A stretch of DNA of 28,441 nt from Schoenoplectus triqueter (Eukaryota; Streptophyta; Magnoliopsida; Poales; Cyperaceae), in contig CAXKVV010000048.1 of assembly GCA_964058805.1 (NCBI GenBank), forward strand, positions 1 to 28,441, read 5' to 3'. Position numbers and translations under genes: made by a program. Of this stretch, positions 1 through 9,674 are shown in pieces. Numbering within the stretch: position 1 is the stretch's first letter; each line of letters starts with the position of its first letter. Below the pieces are notes generated by a model that worked only from the letters and a program-made list of their open reading frames with translations, made no database searches and had not been told where the DNA came from.

Positions 1-437
1 CTAAAATTTTCTTGATTTTAACAGTACAACATATTTTTGGAAATAATGTATTATAATGCATATACATTATTTAATTTCTGAAAATCTTAAGAAAGAAAAT
101 TAATCATGCGAATAATTACCAAATAATTTGAAATCGATTTTTAAATTTTGTGAATAATTTGAAAAAAAAAATCGAAAATCTGTTCAGTTCAGTTATTGTT
201 TTAGAATTTTTCTCGAAAAAAAATAATTTAACGAATTATTAATGAATCCTATTTATATGATAACATGGATATGACTTGCGATGTAGTCATAATCTACTAA
301 ACTTTAAATGAACTATAAAGAGTCATCAATTTGAGTTGCAAACCCGTAACCTCTTTCGTACATAGTATTGTATTTTGTTTACGAATAGCAAATTATATAG
401 CCAAGAAAAGAATTATGAAGTTAGTATATTCACTTAG
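1..437. other. AT-rich intergenic DNA, nothing recognised
   Basis: Very AT-rich sequence with short A and T runs. I see no splice-consistent open frame, RNA gene or element ends. It borders the hAT-like element that starts at 446. Confidence 0.5.
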
Positions 438-445
438 AAGTTGAT

Positions 446-913
446 TAGGGATGTCAATTCGTCAGGTCTGGTCGGATTCGGGTCGGGTCATATTATTTTA
501 TTATTTTTCTTAACTCGATCTGAACCTGACCCGATTATATTCGGGTTAAAAAATCTTGACCCATATCCGACTCAACCGAGTTATGGGTCGACATGACCCA
601 ACCCGAACCCGAACCCGACTCGATTATATTCGGGTCAAAAAATCTTGATCCATATCCGACCCGACTGAGTTATGGGTCGACCCGACCCGACCTGTATAAA
701 ATAATTAAATATTTGTTAATTATTTTTATACTATTTTAAATAATTAAATATTAATTAATGTATAATTAAATCATAAGATTACTTCAAAAAACATAATTAA
801 TCAGGTCAGGTCGGGTTGACCCAAATCCGACTCGTACTCGACCCATTTATTTTCAGATCATGTCGGGACGGGTCGGGTTAACCCGTCGGATGGGATCAAT
901 AATTGACACCCTA
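446..913. mobile_element. hAT-like non-autonomous DNA element with GGGTCGGG-rich ends
   Basis: The left end reads TAGGGATGTCAATT and the right end AATTGACACCCTA. These are inverted repeats of each other apart from one base. Both ends then run into degenerate GGGTCGGGT/ACCCGACCC motifs. The flanks share AGTTGAT (439-445 and 913-919), which overlaps the terminal A of the element, so the target-site duplication is 6-7 bp depending on where the end is drawn. No transposase frame is present in this 468 bp element. Inside it a module of about 89 bp is directly repeated, with copies starting near 532 and 621. The hAT assignment rests on the TAGGG-type ends and the near-8-bp duplication and is an inference. 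Confidence 0.68.
532..690. repeat. Direct repeat of about 89 bp inside the 446-913 element
   Basis: The motif CGATTATATTCGGGT, followed by an A-run, CTTGA, CCATATCCGAC and GAGTTATGGGTCGAC, occurs from about 532 and again from about 621 with few differences. This points to an internal tandem duplication within the element. Confidence 0.6.
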
Positions 914-921
914 GTTGATGC

Positions 922-2018
922 ATTATTATTTTTTAAAGAAACAAATACCACACTATTAAAAATAATCAAAATAATGCTGATTTTACATGAGAGGCGTAAT
1001 TGTTCAGTCAAAACTCTTTTCTCATTTTTTTAATACCGTTTTCTTGAATTTAATTTGTTGCTTTTGTCACTTGCTGAAGTTTCTACTTAATTGGATCGCT
1101 GACATGTTTGTTGGCTGTCACAATACAACAGATGGCAGTGCTTGCATATATGCCACTTCCTCCAAAAAAAAAAATCTTATTAATCCCAATGAGAAATAAG
1201 TAGGACACCGTTCAATTTATAACGCATTTAACATTATGTTTTTATTTATTGATTGATTTGTCTACAGGGCTGATCATACATAGCAAAGTGCCAAGTGCCA
1301 GTAATTAAATTATAAATTATATCATTAAATGACATTTACTTGACAGATGGACAATATAAAATATTCAAGAGAGGTGACTTGTGAATTGTGATAATCGCAA
1401 ACTTGCAGTAAGTTAGACATACAAAAAGAATAAAATCTGCTGTTCGTTCTCTTGTGATATGATATTTATTTTATTTCATTTAATTATATTTTTTGGCAAA
1501 CTTCAGTTGTCATGTTAGTAGGTAGAAGATCAAGGACAAGCTGTGCCACGCTGCCACTTGTCTTTTCTTGAACTATATATGAGGGGTTAATGATTTATGA
1601 TTTCACCATCTAAACAGTAAACAGAGGTGGAGGTTTAGAGCGTGTGAAGGTTACTAATTAATTGATGCAATAATTACTGTAAGGTTATTAATCAAAGTCC
1701 TATAAATAATTAACTACGCGGCGCTACAAGGGATAAGGAGCTCCGCAAAGGAACACACCGAGGCCAATTTGTCCATTTCGGTGTTGCATAAGATAGCGGA
1801 TAAATTATAAATTGGAAGGGTGGTTTGCATGTGCAGCAGAGAAAAGAGCCTCTTGACTCTTGAGAAATCACTTTCATTTCATAAAATGATAAAATTGTAA
1901 AATTTCCAACTAAGACGTAAAGCTTCGCTAAACCTGACAGATTCGATCCAGCCGTTGAGAAAAATGCTATGCGTCTCCTACTCTAAACCTTCGTTAGAAA
2001 TTTTCCTTCGAAGCAAAA

Positions 2019-2021
<3 letters not shown>
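922..2021. other. Intergenic, no gene seen
   Basis: AT-rich sequence with a few GC-richer patches (about 1720-1800) but no reading frame with coding character, splice structure or recognisable product. The only open frame of any length (from 987) is low complexity. Confidence 0.45.

Positions 2022-2058
<37 letters not shown>
2022..2058. repeat. (AT)n microsatellite
   Basis: A pure AT dinucleotide run of about 37 bp preceded by an A-run. It is likely length-polymorphic and has no coding role. Confidence 0.95.
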
Positions 2059-2060
<2 letters not shown>

Positions 2061-3040
2061 CAGTACACAGAATAAAATCAGATAAAAATGAATATATTAT
2101 TTCATGTGATGTAACTCCCCAGAATCTGAACCTTTTGACGAAATTATAATTTTAGGTGTTTATTCAAGTTATATATTGCGTGATTTCAAGAAGATAAACA
2201 TCATGATCTGCTATATTAATTGCGCTTTTGTACTATCCCATATTCACTCTGAAAATGTCTAATAAAATTAGTTTTTACATATTGTTTTAAACTAATTTTA
2301 ATAAATAAATTTAGTTGGAATCTATTAAAAATTTAATCATACGTTATTTGTCATTAAAAAAATATTTCGTTCTTCCATTTTTTACGTAGTTTGTTTTTGT
2401 TAAATGTATCACTTTTAGTCTGACAAATTAATGTTGAAAATTAATACTGGCAGGAAAACAGACATCTTCAAAGGCTGTGATACTGTTGAAATCCATACTA
2501 AGGTTGTGTTTGATAACAATAATTTTTTTTCCTGAATAGATGGAAGGCAATTCTTCTGGAACAAATCTTGTTTTATTTAATTTCAATTTTTTTATAAAGA
2601 TGGTTGATAATAATATTTGAGAAGAAATAAATGTTTCATTTTCTTTCTTCTTCTCTCTTTCAGAAGAATTGGTGGAAGAAAATATTCTCCCTATTTCCAT
2701 GTTATTCTGCAGGTATTTGATTCCTCTTCTTCCGGAATAAAGCTTCTGAAATACAGAAATAGGTGCAATAATATATCTGACCGTAACATAAATTATGTGT
2801 TGCAGCAGAAACAATGACATTCATCCATACAGTGTTAAAAATATTAATTATGTCAGCTTAATTAACAGTCCATTTGTTGAAGGCAAAAGTCAAACACGTC
2901 CTTTATCATGATCATACATAGGTACAGTTTTATTATATTAGAATCACATGCACCTCGGAGAATTTTTGGAGGTATCTTGGTACAATTTCAAATCTATAAT
3001 GCCATAACCCCGAATAGACCGGAAGCATCCTTATTTCTTG
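2059..3040. other. Intergenic, no gene supported
   Basis: AT-rich. A 130-codon minus-strand open frame covers 2428-2820, but it is low complexity (Lys/Ile/Ser/Phe), has no recognisable domain and no splice context, so I do not call it. A GTGTTTGATAACAAT motif near 2507 resembles a MITE end, but I found no partner end. Confidence 0.4.
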
Positions 3041-3043
3041 TTA

Positions 3044-4421
3044 GGTGTGTTTGGATGATGCAAAATAGTACTGTTTTTGAAATAACAGTATTATTTTTGA
3101 GTTAACAATTATTTAAATATAAAAATAAAATCGAAAATAGTAGCAGAATGGTGCTAATCCGCTGATCCATAGAAAATGTTGGGTTAGCGGCAATGTAGTC
3201 AGAGGCGAAAGACGCAAATGGTTGAAATTGTCTGAGGCGCAAAGTGCACAAAAAAAAAGTGTGCCTAAGTAATCTGAAACGCATAGTTATATTTGATATA
3301 ATTAATATAATGAACCGTTTGATAAAAATAAAATTAATATAGAAATGCATTATCATTAACTTTATTTCTTATTTTTAAATAATATATAATATCTTAGAAT
3401 ACAAAATCATAAATAAAATACTTGAATGTAAATTCAAATAAAATAAAAATATACAATTAAAAGATACATTATAATTTAATATTCTAAATATTTAATATCA
3501 AAATCTCAATAGAACATAACTAAACTTCGATTATGTTTCACTACAACTGTTATAAAATATAAATATATCGATAATATACAAAATGACAATAAAATGTGTA
3601 CACATATATAATATTACTCATCATCTCACCAAATTTCTAAATAAAGAAAAGTTAGTTTATTTATATATTATAATGATAGATTTGATTATTAATTTATTAT
3701 TTAACTTTTATTTTTTACATGGTAAATTATGATAATTTAGAAACTTTTAATCTAAAAGGGTACATAATATTTATAACAAGATATGATATAATTTTTAATA
3801 TTATTTTTTTTATTTTTCATATTTTTTTTACTATCATCTCTATTAGCATTTCATCAAAATTATATTTTGAAGGCATATAAAATTTTAAATTCAAAAGCCT
3901 AAATATTTTAAAGTCATATTAAATTTAAATATTATAATAAATTATTTTTGGATATAAACAAATTCATCAGGCGCGCGTCTCCTTGCACCTCTCATTTTTT
4001 GTGCCTCACCAAAAAGCGCACAAAAGTGTGCGCTTTTATAACTGCGCCCACCTCTCAACCCAAAAGGCGAAGATTACTTTTGTGTCTCGCCTTTGCGCTT
4101 TAGCAAGCGCCTTTTGTGCCTCTGACTGCAGTGGTTAGCGGATTAGTAGCCATGAGAGTAGTGAAAATAAAAAAAAATCATTTATATTAGTATGAAATAG
4201 TATTAAATAAATATTATTATTAAATAAAATACTAAAAATTAATTAATTATTTTCTTCATTGTTTTTAAGTTACTATCCAAACAATATTTTACTAATTCAG
4301 AATAATAAAAATTAACATTCTTCTCATATTTCCCGAGATATCACTAACCTCACATTATTCTCAATTACTAACCCAAACAGTGCTATTTTTGAACTAATCC
4401 TTTCACCATCCAAACACACCC
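3044..4421. mobile_element. PIF/Harbinger-like (Tourist-type) element, interrupted
   Basis: The left end GGTGTGTTTGGATGATG (3044-3060) is mirrored at the right end by CACCATCCAAACACACC (4404-4420). TTA occurs immediately outside both ends (3041-3043 and 4422-4424), as expected for the 3 bp TTA/TAA duplication of PIF/Harbinger elements. The interior also has inverted pieces: TAATCCGC on the left near 3154 and GCGGATTA on the right near 4139. A 943 bp hAT-like element (3191-4133) sits inside, so the original element was about 427 bp. No transposase frame is seen. The family call is inferred from ends and duplication only. Confidence 0.65.
3191..4133. mobile_element. hAT-type non-autonomous element with exact 8 bp duplication
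   Basis: The left end CAATGTAGTCAGAGGC and the right end GCCTCTGACTGCAGTG are inverted repeats matching at 14 of 16 positions. The flanking 8-mer GTTAGCGG is present exactly at 3183-3190 and 4134-4141. An 8 bp duplication is the hallmark of hAT insertion. Both subterminal regions are rich in AGGCGCAAAG/TTGTGCCTC-like motifs, a GC-rich contrast to the AT-rich core (about 3300-3960). No transposase coding is visible, so it depends on an enzyme made elsewhere. Confidence 0.82.
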
Positions 4422-4836
4422 TTAAAAATTACTTATATATCATGACGAGGATGCTCGTATATATCTTATCTGATGGTGAAATCAACGGTCCGAGTTTTAT
4501 TTTTCTAACTCTAAACGAGGACTCCACATAAACAGAGGCGGTGTACATGATTTTGAAAAGTCAGAAATCAGCTGATCCTTTTAAATAAAAAAAAATTGAA
4601 TCAAATTTTTGTTAATTTGAACCTTTAAATATAATTTCTGACCCCTTAATTTTATTAGGCAAAAACATATATAGAATTTTTTATTTTATTTAGTACTCAA
4701 ATAACTAATGAGTTTGAAATTTGACTAAATCTTGCATCTCGCCATGCACATAACTAATCCTTTCATAAGAATTGCATGCCATAAATGAAGCTCCCTCATT
4801 TGCCAAGACTTGTCCCTTCTCCATTAAAGTGAATAT

Positions 4837-4860
4837 ATCTATCTATATATATAGATAGAT
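4837..4860. repeat. Perfect 24 bp palindrome of TATC/GATA repeats
   Basis: ATCT repeats run into TATA and then AGAT repeats, giving a self-complementary 24 bp stretch followed by AGAC. It is probably a microsatellite of (AT)n and (GATA)n type and could extrude a cruciform. Confidence 0.85.
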
Positions 4861-4945
4861 AGACAAATTTTCTTTTTCTTTGGGCAAGAAGATGAAGCTC
4901 TTTGCTAAATGACAAATATAGGTACAAAACTCATAAACGCAGTAG

Positions 4946-4977
4946 TTTTTTTTTTTTTTTTTGGGGGGGGGGGGGGG
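4946..4977. repeat. T17G15 homopolymer junction
   Basis: Seventeen T bases (4946-4962) are followed directly by fifteen G bases (4963-4977) and then TGGG. Exact lengths of such runs are unreliable in assemblies. Confidence 0.9.
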
Positions 4978-5379
4978 TGGGTAAAAGGAAGAAGATGTGA
5001 TATTAACCATAGATTCTCACATTATCTGTGTTGTTCTTTAATTCATTTCAAAGAAAACATTAACCACGTCATATCCCTATCCACTATGTACTAACAATCT
5101 AATCTGGTCCCCTCTTTTTCTTTTATTTATCTTAATCGGGGGACTCGTATATTGGTGTTTTCTCTGCTCATTTAAAAATGCATTGACGATGTCTAAGATG
5201 TTATAAAATTCTTAAAACGATATATAACTTTTCGACTTTGTATTGATTAACAAAAAGCTTCTTAATTTATTTATTTTTCAAATTTGTGACAGGCAAATTC
5301 GTTCACAGATTATTTTAATTTTCAATTTTTTTTAGAGATGAAACTAAAGAAATAGTCATAGTATATATATATAGTCCGA

Positions 5380-5766
5380 CTATAGTGCTTTGTAAAGCAA
5401 AGAGGCGTTGTGTGCTTTACGCTCTATTCTTAATTTTAAGTTAGAAATGACTGATTTGAACCGTTCAATCTAATCTTCATATCAAAATTTATTAGTAAAC
5501 CAAAATTTATATATTTTTTAATTTTTTTACTATTTTTTCCGATGAGATGAAAATGACTTGATCTGAGAATTCTGATTAATCCAAAAATGACGGTTTTCTC
5601 CCTATCCAAAAAAATAGCAAATAAATTTTAAAAAATATAAAATTTGGTTTACTAATAGATTTTGATATGGAGATTAGATTGAGCGGCTTGGATCGATCAT
5701 TTCTGACTTAAAATTAAAATAGAGCGCAAAATACACAACGCTCTTGTGCTTTGCAAAGCATCATAG
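5380..5766. mobile_element. Fold-back MITE (family A, copy 1)
   Basis: Almost the whole 387 bp segment is one large inverted repeat. The left arm starts CTATAGTGCTTTGTAAAGCA, and the right arm read on the other strand starts CTATGATGCTTTGCAAAGCA. Shared blocks continue inward: GTTGTGT, CGCTCTATT, TTAATTTTAAGT, CAATCTAATCT, ATATCAAAAT and ATTAGTAAACCAAA, up to a centre near 5570. No coding frame exists. I could not settle the target duplication, so its superfamily is open. A diverged relative lies at 8402-8750. Confidence 0.78.
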
Positions 5767-6480
5767 CTATAAATATATATATATATATATATTTCTGTAT
5801 GATTTTAAAGTTTTAATAAGGGGTTTGGAGAACCATTAATGAATACCATTATTACTAGCTCTTGAAGGGGGGAGTATTAAATAGCGCAAATGTTATTAAT
5901 TCAAGCCCTAGAAAAATATAACCAACAAAAATAATTTGAGGGTCCGAAATAGTAATTAAGGTCTTAGGTGAATTATTTTTTCAAGGGTCTGATATATTAT
6001 TTTGTCTCCTAAAAATATGAGGGACCGAAAAAATAATTCGATCTCTTTTAATGAGAAAAAAATGAATACTCATGCAAGATTACGAGCCACGTTGAAGTGA
6101 GTGGGGTCACAGGACCCCACTGAAATCTCTCAAAATCATTATTTAGTATGCTTATAGTTCATTAATTTATTTGAAAAATAGTTAAAATTTCTCACTAGAC
6201 CCTCACAGGACCCACTGAAATTTCTCTCTCCCTCCGCCTCTGAAAATTATGATAAAAAATAAAAAAGTTTTCTAAAAAAAATGAGGAAATGCAGTATGGA
6301 TTCAACTGACTGATTAATTTCTAGGAGTCGCTCACTCAGTGTCTCAGTGTCTCAGTCACATTCGGATTGCCTGATAAGGTATTTAATTATTTGATCTGGT
6401 ATCTGGTACGTGTTGCCAGAATGCCCGGCATGTAATGTAGAAGGGCAGCAGAGCACGTGTACGATAAATGGAAACCCCTA
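5767..6480. repeat. Intergenic with decayed repeat sequence
   Basis: A TA-rich microsatellite (about 5772-5792) adjoins the MITE. Between about 5930 and 6045 a loose motif (GAGGGTCCGAAA, AAGGGTCTGATA, GAGGGACCGAAA) recurs three times, which suggests an old repeat. At 6100-6225 GGACCCCACTGAAAT and GGACCCACTGAAATT recur about 100 bp apart. No gene is seen. Confidence 0.4.
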
Positions 6481-8401
6481 TCTGATCCTGTCAAAAAAAT
6501 CTGTTGTTTTTTCTTTTCCATTTTTCCATTTTTCCAAAATGTGAAGTATGGGGATAAGGAGTGATAGACTTTGATGCGAGGAAACTTTTAATTAACCCAC
6601 CATACGTGTATGTTTTAAAATGACCCTGATATTTTGTGTTTTGAAAGTTTGAAATACATGCATTTAATATTAGCGACTGAATGCATGCCTCTGATAAAAA
6701 AAAAATTCTCAAGTATGAAATAAAAGAATTGAATCTGAATAGCATCCAAGTTGGAAATACATGCATTTGATATTGTGCTTGCTTCCGTTCCATCCACCAT
6801 CCTTCTAGAAAGTTAGGTATTGTACGGAAAGTTACTTTATTGTTATTATTAAAAATCATACCAAGCGCAGTTAATAAAATAATATGTTTGGAATTTAGTA
6901 TACAAAGAGAGGTGGAAGAAGATGATTTGAGAAAAAAAGAGGTTTATTATTTATTGTTATGTTCATGCCATTTCTATTTTATGTTGATTTTTTAAAACTA
7001 TTTTTGAGTAATGGGTGCAGATTTTACAATCTGATTAAAAATTTTAACCGTTTAAACATTCATGAATAGTTTATCAAATATCATCAAAATTTCATGTAAT
7101 TTGTAAAAGTTGTAATATATTAGGTCTTTCGTTGGCAACCAAATAATACTTAAAATGCATGAAATTTAAAACATAATCAATTATATAAGTTCAATAATTT
7201 ATCTATATTTTTTTTCTATTTTTATTTTAAGATCGTTTAAATGTTTTTTTTGAATTTATTTAAATTTCATTATTAGAATTGTCAAAATATTCATTGTCAA
7301 GTGATATCTTCACTTTATTTCATTAACTCATGACTTCTTCGAAAAGACTAAAATAGCATCTCGGTAATTGTGGAATGACCTGCAGATATATTTATGCCAA
7401 GATATACGACGTTGTATTCGACAATCAATATTTATTTCATAATGCATGGTATGCAACAACATTTATTTTAACATATTACATGATCTAATTTTGAAAGTCA
7501 GCCGAACACTACAGAAATCAAAAGGAAAAAAAAATAAGGATAAGGCTAATAAATCAAATTTAGTCCTTGAAATTCATCAGACAACATGCGAACAACCAAT
7601 TTATTTTTAATCCTCCAATATATTTTGCACAAATGAATGTTTAATCCAAGTTTCGTTAATATAAAACAGAAGTCAAACACATGACTATAATAATATAAAT
7701 TTATTTTATTTTGAAAGACATTTTATACTTGAGAATTTTTTCTAAAAAATCTTTCAGGTAATCGAAGGAAGTGAAGTATTCGAACATGTACATCTTTATT
7801 TTCGACTTTGAATGAAAAATGTTAATTAATTGTTTGATTAATAAGATTTGCTGAGATTCAAATTTACCGGAAATTATGAACACAAATTCCACACAAATAA
7901 TAAGGTATACCTCCATCATCTCCACAAGTGATAGTAGTCACTTCAGTTTTAACAATTTTCCTACTCGTGCAATCACGCCTCTTCATTTTTAATTATGATA
8001 CTTCCATAATTTAGTTGCCTAAATATTTATGTTGATAAGCCATTTGTTCGATTTTATATTCTGTAAGTTTATGTCTCTCTTCACAAACCAATACGCGGAC
8101 ATTTACAAATACTTGTCATAAAATTCTATTTTTTTTGGATAAATCAGGAATTTTAAAATTGGATTTATCTTAGTTGCTAATATTAACATCTACAATTTAG
8201 TAATGTTTTTCTAATTTTAAATAAAGATAAATGAAGCTAGAAATTATAGTTTCATAAATAATATTTTAGAAAAAATAAATAATTCTTCAAAAAAACCAAA
8301 AAAATGAGTATGAGAAAGCGAAAAATAAAAGGAAGAAAAGCAAAATAGGTGGCCAAATGGATAAAAATACTATTTCGGTGCCCATATTATAATGAGTAAA
8401 A
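6481..8401. other. Intergenic, no gene supported
   Basis: AT-rich sequence. Minus-strand open frames around 6491-6859 and 7701-7925 lack any recognisable domain or splice context. The short sequence GAAATACATGCATTT occurs at 6651 and again at 6754. Confidence 0.45.
6651..6776. repeat. Short direct repeat, about 22 bp, 103 bp apart
   Basis: GAAATACATGCATTTAATATT at 6651 reappears as GAAATACATGCATTTGATATT at 6754, with one base changed. Both contain the RY-like core CATGCA. No element boundaries are seen. Confidence 0.65.
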
Positions 8402-8750
8402 TACTACTTTGCAAAACTCAGGGTCGTCTGTATTGCATTTAAATCATCAATTTTAAGTTTATAACTGATTAAACTGTTTAATTTAATCTTTATATTAAAA
8501 TAGTAAATTAAATTTTAAAATTTTAAATTTTTTTTATTATTATTTTTAAATAAGGAGAAATTAATTTGATCTGAGAATTTTGATTCATCTAAAAATAATA
8601 ATTTTTCTCTATCTAAAAGAATAATAAACATATACTAAGAATATCAAATTTAATTTATTAATATATTTAATATGTAAAATTAGATTGAATGATTAAATGA
8701 ATTATTTCTGAATTAAAATTAATGACTAAGCGTTAATCACATAGCCTCAT
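8402..8750. mobile_element. Fold-back MITE (family A, diverged copy 2)
   Basis: This segment aligns in order with the 5380-5766 element: a CTTTGCAAA-type end, AATTTTAAGTT, AACTGATT, GTTTAATTTAATCTT, then the diagnostic centre GATCTGAGAATTTTGATT, then TTAGATTGAATGATT and ATTTCTGAATTAAAATTAA. It is more AT-rich and more decayed, and the ends are blurred, so boundaries are approximate. It lies about 0.9 kb upstream of the receptor kinase start codon. Confidence 0.62.
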
Positions 8751-9420
8751 TCCTCATATAATCTCACGACAACCAAATACGTATGTGTTTGGCACCTTCG
8801 GCCACCAGGAGAAACTTAGTTTTTTTTTATTATTTACGGTTTATAACAACTTATTATTGAGTTCTTTTTTTATTTAAATTTCTGTGATATTATCAGTTCA
8901 AATAATATCTTTTTACGGGCTGTTAATATTATGCATTGATCGTAGGAGACAAATTTATTTGAAGAAGTAAATTGATGTCAAAATTTGACATAAATTCGGT
9001 ATTAATAAATTTAAAATCTTAAGTAATTTAGTTAAGTGCTATACAGTTTATATCAAATTGGAGGGTTGTATCAAAAACCTTAAACCCTAATTATTTCTAT
9101 AAAAAAACAAACCAATTGTAGCTATCTGATTCCGTTTATCATCTCACATTGTCACCAATCACCATATTAAATGTGATGAGATGAGAATCAATTTTCGACT
9201 TATGAAAGCGTGGCGGGACCGCGTGGGGCCACAGACATACTCGCTCTCTTTCTCCGTTTTACGTTTACATCTGCGCTCCTCTTGATCTCTTCGCTTGCTT
9301 ACACAGTTACATTACACCTCTCTGTTACCCTTTCTTTTTTCTTTTATGTTTTACTTTTCAATATTTTAATGTTTCTCTTGCTCTGTTACTGAGTTTTGTT
9401 ACCTATCCCAGTTAAGCTTC
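8751..9420 (+). promoter_or_regulatory. Presumed promoter region of the receptor kinase gene
   Basis: AT-rich DNA gives way to a GC-richer, pyrimidine-rich stretch before the gene. AAACCCTAA at 9082-9090 matches the telo-box motif. GTGGGGCC near 9222-9229 matches the TCP-factor consensus GTGGGNCC. These are motif matches only. I could not identify a confident TATA box or transcription start. Confidence 0.35.
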
Positions 9421-9674
9421 ACCCCACAAACGCACCCCGATAAAAGCTCCATTTCATCTTTCTCCCTCTTTGGATCCAAAAGAGAGAGGATTGAACTCGA
9501 AGAAAGATAAGTTAACACCGCACCAAAAAGCCGCTTTTCAAGGCGAGAGAGAGAGAGAGAGGGCCACAGAGACGCAGAGAGCTGCTCTGTTAGCTAACCG
9601 ATAGAGATAGAGAGAGAAACGGAGAAGATCTGCTTTTGAAAAAGGAAAAAAGAAAACAGAGAGAAGCCACACTG
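9421..9674 (+). other. Presumed 5' leader of the receptor kinase gene, with (GA)n tract
   Basis: Purine-rich leader. A GA dinucleotide run occupies about 9544-9561, and further GAGAGA blocks lie at 9601-9616. No ATG is visible in the final stretch before the start codon at 9675. GA-rich leaders are common in plant genes and can bind BPC/GAGA-binding proteins, which is not shown here. Confidence 0.45.

Larger units (their letters stand above)
4425..5379. other. Intergenic with low-complexity tracts and possible repeat remnant
   Basis: No gene is seen. A stretch around 4535-4660 has the look of a decayed transposon end or untranslated remnant, but no boundaries can be drawn. It contains the 4837-4860 palindrome and the T17G15 tract listed separately. 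Confidence 0.4.

Noticed and set aside
987..1199. 70-codon open frame at the start of the window
   Set aside because: Low complexity, with no initiation or splice context and no recognisable motif.
2428..2820. 130-codon minus-strand open frame
   Set aside because: No domain, low-complexity composition and no splice or promoter context. In AT-rich DNA this length can arise by chance.
6491..6859. 122-codon minus-strand open frame
   Set aside because: No recognisable protein. It overlaps another frame on the same strand and contains repeated DNA (GAAATACATGCATTT), arguing for chance.
9636..9674. Upstream in-frame extension of the receptor kinase
   Set aside because: It would start at a TTG codon. 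The first ATG in frame is at 9675, and MSAPSSPPS is a typical PERK beginning.
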